From the NCBI RefSeq assembly GCF_003443675.1, contig NZ_CP031963.1:4810501-4874500 (forward strand): a stretch of DNA of 64,000 bases. Reading direction: 5' to 3'. Under the pieces are notes generated by a model. The model had not been told where the DNA came from. It was given only the letters and a program-made list of their open reading frames with translations, and made no database searches. Shown here one piece after another: positions 61,722 to 64,000 of the stretch. The position numbers and the translations under genes are program-made. The stretch comes from Aquimarina sp. BL5. Lineage in GTDB: Bacteria; Bacteroidota; Bacteroidia; Flavobacteriales; Flavobacteriaceae. The first letter of the stretch is position 1, and every line of letters starts with the position of its first letter.

Positions 61722-62324
61722 ATGAAAGCAACACCAACCTTACTATGTATACCGGATATCAGTGGTTTTACTGAATTTATGAGTTCCACAAATATAGAAT
61801 TAAGTTCTAAAGTCATACCATCACTACTTAATAAAGTAATCTATGCAAATAAATTAGACCTTAAAGTTTCAGAAATTGAAGGTGATGCTATTTTGTTTTA
61901 TAGAACCGGACCATTACCAACATTCGCAGAATTGGTGTATCAGTGCAGATTATTTTACACAGAATTTTATGAACAGTTAAAAATACTCCATAAAAAATAT
62001 AAAGATACAGAAGAAGGAAGAAATATTCCGGAGATGCTTGGTCTTAAAATTGTGTTACATTATGGTCAGGAAATTAGTGCGGTTCCAATTGGTAAAAACA
62101 TAAAACTTATGGGAGAAGATGTTATTATCGCCCATAGATTACTAAAAAACAAAATACCAATAGATGAATATATTTTACTTTCTGAAGATTTGTTATCGGA
62201 ATATAAAGATAAGACTATCGAACGAAATTTTGGATGGGGAGAACTTCACGATCGAGAAACTGAATATAAGCATATAGGAGAAATTAACTATAGCTATATT
62301 AATCTTGAACCTTTGGTTGATTAA
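61722..62324 (+). CDS. DUF2652 protein related to class III nucleotide cyclases
   Basis: A 200-residue soluble protein. CIPDISGFTEFM (Asp12) and EIEGDAILFY (Asp55) correspond to the two metal-binding aspartates of class III adenylate/guanylate cyclases, and LKIVLHYGQE resembles the central strand. The usual VNxAxRL motif reads VIIAHRL, so the Asn is lost while the Arg remains. It may be a divergent cyclase or a binding relative. It is paired with DUF2254. It is the only cyclase-like gene in the window, 24 kb from the HD/PycTM gene. Confidence 0.82.
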   Translation: MKATPTLLCIPDISGFTEFMSSTNIELSSKVIPSLLNKVIYANKLDLKVSEIEGDAILFYRTGPLPTFAELVYQCRLFYTEFYEQLKILHKKYKDTEEGRNIPEMLGLKIVLHYGQEISAVPIGKNIKLMGEDVIIAHRLLKNKIPIDEYILLSEDLLSEYKDKTIERNFGWGELHDRETEYKHIGEINYSYINLEPLVD

Positions 62325-62577
62325 GGTTCGTTTTACTTGAATTTTATATAGTTTCGTCAAATCCGAAAAGGGTGCTTTTTTTCAAGTAACACTAAATTTC
62401 TAAAACCATATTCTTATAATTTCCATCTTATGTTTGCTCTCTTTACGATAGAGTTAAGATAAATAGTATATGAGCAAAAGATGCCATTCTACTCAAGGTA
62501 TCTTTGTAATGAACAAAAAAAGAATAATACAATTCTATTGTTCGACTTTACTATATTATTAATCTTAAAAAATTGCT

Positions 62578-63084
62578 ATGAATTATTTGAACATGGATGA
62601 GAAAAAGCTTTTACCAGTAGTATTAGAATTAAATATACTTTTAGCCGATTACAATTTATACTACCAAAAATTAAGAGGGTTCCACTGGAATATTTTGGGA
62701 AAAAATTTCTTTGATCTCCACATAAAATTTGAAGAATTATATAATGATGCTAAAATAAAAATTGATGAAATCGCAGAGCGTATTTTAACATTACAGCATC
62801 ATCCAGTAAGTCAGTTTGCAGAGTATATCAAATTATCAGATTTAAAAGAAGTGACACCTTTGATGAAAGATATAGAAATGGTTACAGAATTACTTGGAGA
62901 TCATAAAAAATTACTAACTCAAATGAGGGTGATACTGGAACATGCTGGAGAGGCAGGAGACGAAGGTACAATAGATATGGTAGGAGCTTATATTAGAGAG
63001 TTAGAAAAGTCAAGCTGGATGTTAAATGCTTGGTCTAAAAATACCTCAGACCATTTGGATACTAGTATGATTAGAAAAGCATAA
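62578..63084 (+). CDS. dps: Dps-family ferritin-like DNA protection protein
   Basis: A 168-residue dodecameric mini-ferritin. Ferroxidase ligands are visible in LRGFHWNILGKNFFDLHIKFEELYNDAKIKIDEIAERI. It oxidises iron with peroxide, stores it and protects DNA under stress. The length is standard; the short N-terminus has few basic residues, so DNA binding may be weak. Confidence 0.95.
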   Translation: MNYLNMDEKKLLPVVLELNILLADYNLYYQKLRGFHWNILGKNFFDLHIKFEELYNDAKIKIDEIAERILTLQHHPVSQFAEYIKLSDLKEVTPLMKDIEMVTELLGDHKKLLTQMRVILEHAGEAGDEGTIDMVGAYIRELEKSSWMLNAWSKNTSDHLDTSMIRKA

Positions 63085-63130
63085 CCAAATAACCAAATTA
63101 ATAAATAATAACCTTTTAAAATTATATAAA

Positions 63131-63598
63131 ATGAAAATGATAAAATTAATAACAACATTGTTAATCACATTTACACTTACAGGTGCTATTGCACAAAGTA
63201 ATAAACAGGTTGTAAAAACTAGAACTACTAAAACATACGAGTTCAAGAAAGACGGTAAAACAGTGCCTTACAGAATCACTGTGTACAAAACAGGAAAGTC
63301 AAAAGTAATGTTGGATGAATCTGATAAAGGAAAGTTGAATCAAGATATAAAAGCCACTCCGCAACAAGTTACAAAATTGATTTATGTAGATAATGATCTA
63401 TATAGTGATTATGATAAATATATTGTATTACGATACACCAAAGATGCTAATGATAGTTTTGAATTAAAGCCTACAGAAAAGGGTTTTAAAGTAATAGTTG
63501 ATAATAAAAATGTAGAATATATTTTTGGAGAAGGAGTATATTTCGTGAATAACGCAGACAAAGATTACTTTTTTGTAGATGAATTTGATTCGATCTAA
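63131..63598 (+). CDS. Hypothetical exported protein, 155 residues
   Basis: Signal peptide about 1-21 (LLITFTLTGAIA). The mature part starts TTKTYEFKKDGKTVPYRITVYKTGKSKVML and has mixed strands to FVDEFDSI. I recognise no family. It lies 46 bp after dps, in the same direction, and ends at a terminator, so the two may be co-expressed under stress. Confidence 0.78.
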   Translation: MKMIKLITTLLITFTLTGAIAQSNKQVVKTRTTKTYEFKKDGKTVPYRITVYKTGKSKVMLDESDKGKLNQDIKATPQQVTKLIYVDNDLYSDYDKYIVLRYTKDANDSFELKPTEKGFKVIVDNKNVEYIFGEGVYFVNNADKDYFFVDEFDSI

Positions 63599-63625
63599 AA
63601 AAATATTTAAAGAAATAATTGTTTT

Positions 63626-63657
63626 TAAAGACTCCCTTTTTCGGGAGTTTTTTTTTG
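63626..63657 (+). terminator. Rho-independent terminator after the exported hypothetical gene
   Basis: ACTCCC (63631-63636) pairs with GGGAGT (63643-63648), extended by A-T pairs, followed by a run of Ts. Confidence 0.78.
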
Positions 63658-63802
63658 ATTTTATAAGATGCTATCTGTAATAGCCTTTCTTTTTTGATGT
63701 ACCTTAACAAAATCTTATACTTCAAATCAAGAATAAATTATTTTTGTTTGTTAATTTTACGATAACGCTCAACAAAATAACATTCTAATCATTTTTTTAA
63801 AG

Positions 63803-64000
63803 ATGTACGCAGAACCAACAACCGCTATAGAAATTAATATTACTGCTAAGGATACTGAAGGAACAGTTAGGCAAATTCAGGAAGTTATAGGGGGAAGAAT
63901 AGAGGAACGATGGGGAGAGTACGAACTCACTGTTAATAATCTAAATGCTCATGGATCCATTAGATTTATTACGTTTGATTGGGGAGTAAACTTATTGGAA
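63803..64000 (+). CDS. AraC-family regulator (paralogue 4), truncated by the window end
   Basis: 66 codons from ATG 63803 to the window edge. The segment IGGRIEERWGEYELTVNN and GSIRFITFDWGVNLLE aligns with the sensor regions of the AraC proteins at 50227 and 52660 (LTDQWGEHVLEF, RSIVFDWGVSLVD). Its helix-turn-helix should lie beyond 64000; that is inferred from the paralogues. Confidence 0.75.
   Translation, partial: MYAEPTTAIEINITAKDTEGTVRQIQEVIGGRIEERWGEYELTVNNLNAHGSIRFITFDWGVNLLE

Noticed and set aside
1..64000. tRNA, rRNA, SRP RNA and CRISPR arrays
   Set aside because: I found no cloverleaf arms, rRNA-like blocks or regularly spaced direct repeats with unique spacers; the only regular repeat is the fasciclin coding repeat.

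Overview
The window reads as a chromosomal segment of a marine-type member of the Bacteroidota, family Flavobacteriaceae, most likely Aquimarina or a close relative; the genus is my inference. It is AT-rich. A long secreted protein ends in a type IX secretion sorting domain, and there is an ECF sigma/FecR/TonB-receptor cassette with an STN domain. Several genes are preceded by the Bacteroidota -7 promoter element TAnnTTTG, and Shine-Dalgarno sites are weak or absent. There are no rRNA or tRNA genes, CRISPR arrays or phage genes; one complete IS3-family insertion sequence is present.

Layout. 1-22.3 kb is mostly core genome: a fasciclin-repeat protein (cut by the window start), ffh, folD, the IS3 element (3896-5288), an SH3/coiled-coil exported protein, msrA, rho, a DUF4293 membrane protein, a YfcE-type phosphodiesterase, truA with an MsbA-like ABC exporter, a folP-cdaA-DUF3667-DUF3667 run (cdaA makes c-di-AMP), DUF1599, then a row of a BT_3928-like membrane protein, a DppB-like permease, tpiA, prmA and clpS. 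22.6-33 kb is an exported and sensing region: two tandem M57-type lipoprotein metalloproteases with duplicated upstream DNA, a TonB receptor with FecR and ECF sigma factor, and an 1127-residue beta-propeller protein with a type IX signal.

33-47.3 kb is an envelope region: YihY, a CotH-kinase-family protein, a small metalloprotease-like protein, then a tight run of an HD-domain/Pycsar-effector-type membrane protein, a GH3 acyl-amide synthetase homologue, a 1236-residue phosphoesterase/kinase-like/outer-membrane-barrel fusion and a DUF6268 barrel. After it come a porin-like pseudogene with two in-frame stops, its intact paralogue, and cardiolipin synthase.

47.4-64 kb looks like a stress and envelope-maintenance region: small membrane proteins (DUF1328, Pmp3/YqaE type and others), a PA2169-type four-helix protein, tandem DUF2945 Tudor-like proteins, an AI-2E-type permease, MscS, topoisomerase IB, a flavodoxin-like protein, DUF2254 paired with a cyclase-like DUF2652 protein, and Dps. 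Three complete and one truncated AraC-type regulators of a single paralogous family are interspersed, along with a SRAP homologue that has lost its catalytic residues.

The strongest candidates for undescribed biology are the HD-PycTM fusion and its operon, the phosphoesterase/kinase-like/barrel fusion within that operon, the DUF2254-DUF2652 pair, the degenerate SRAP, and the four-member AraC family among stress genes.
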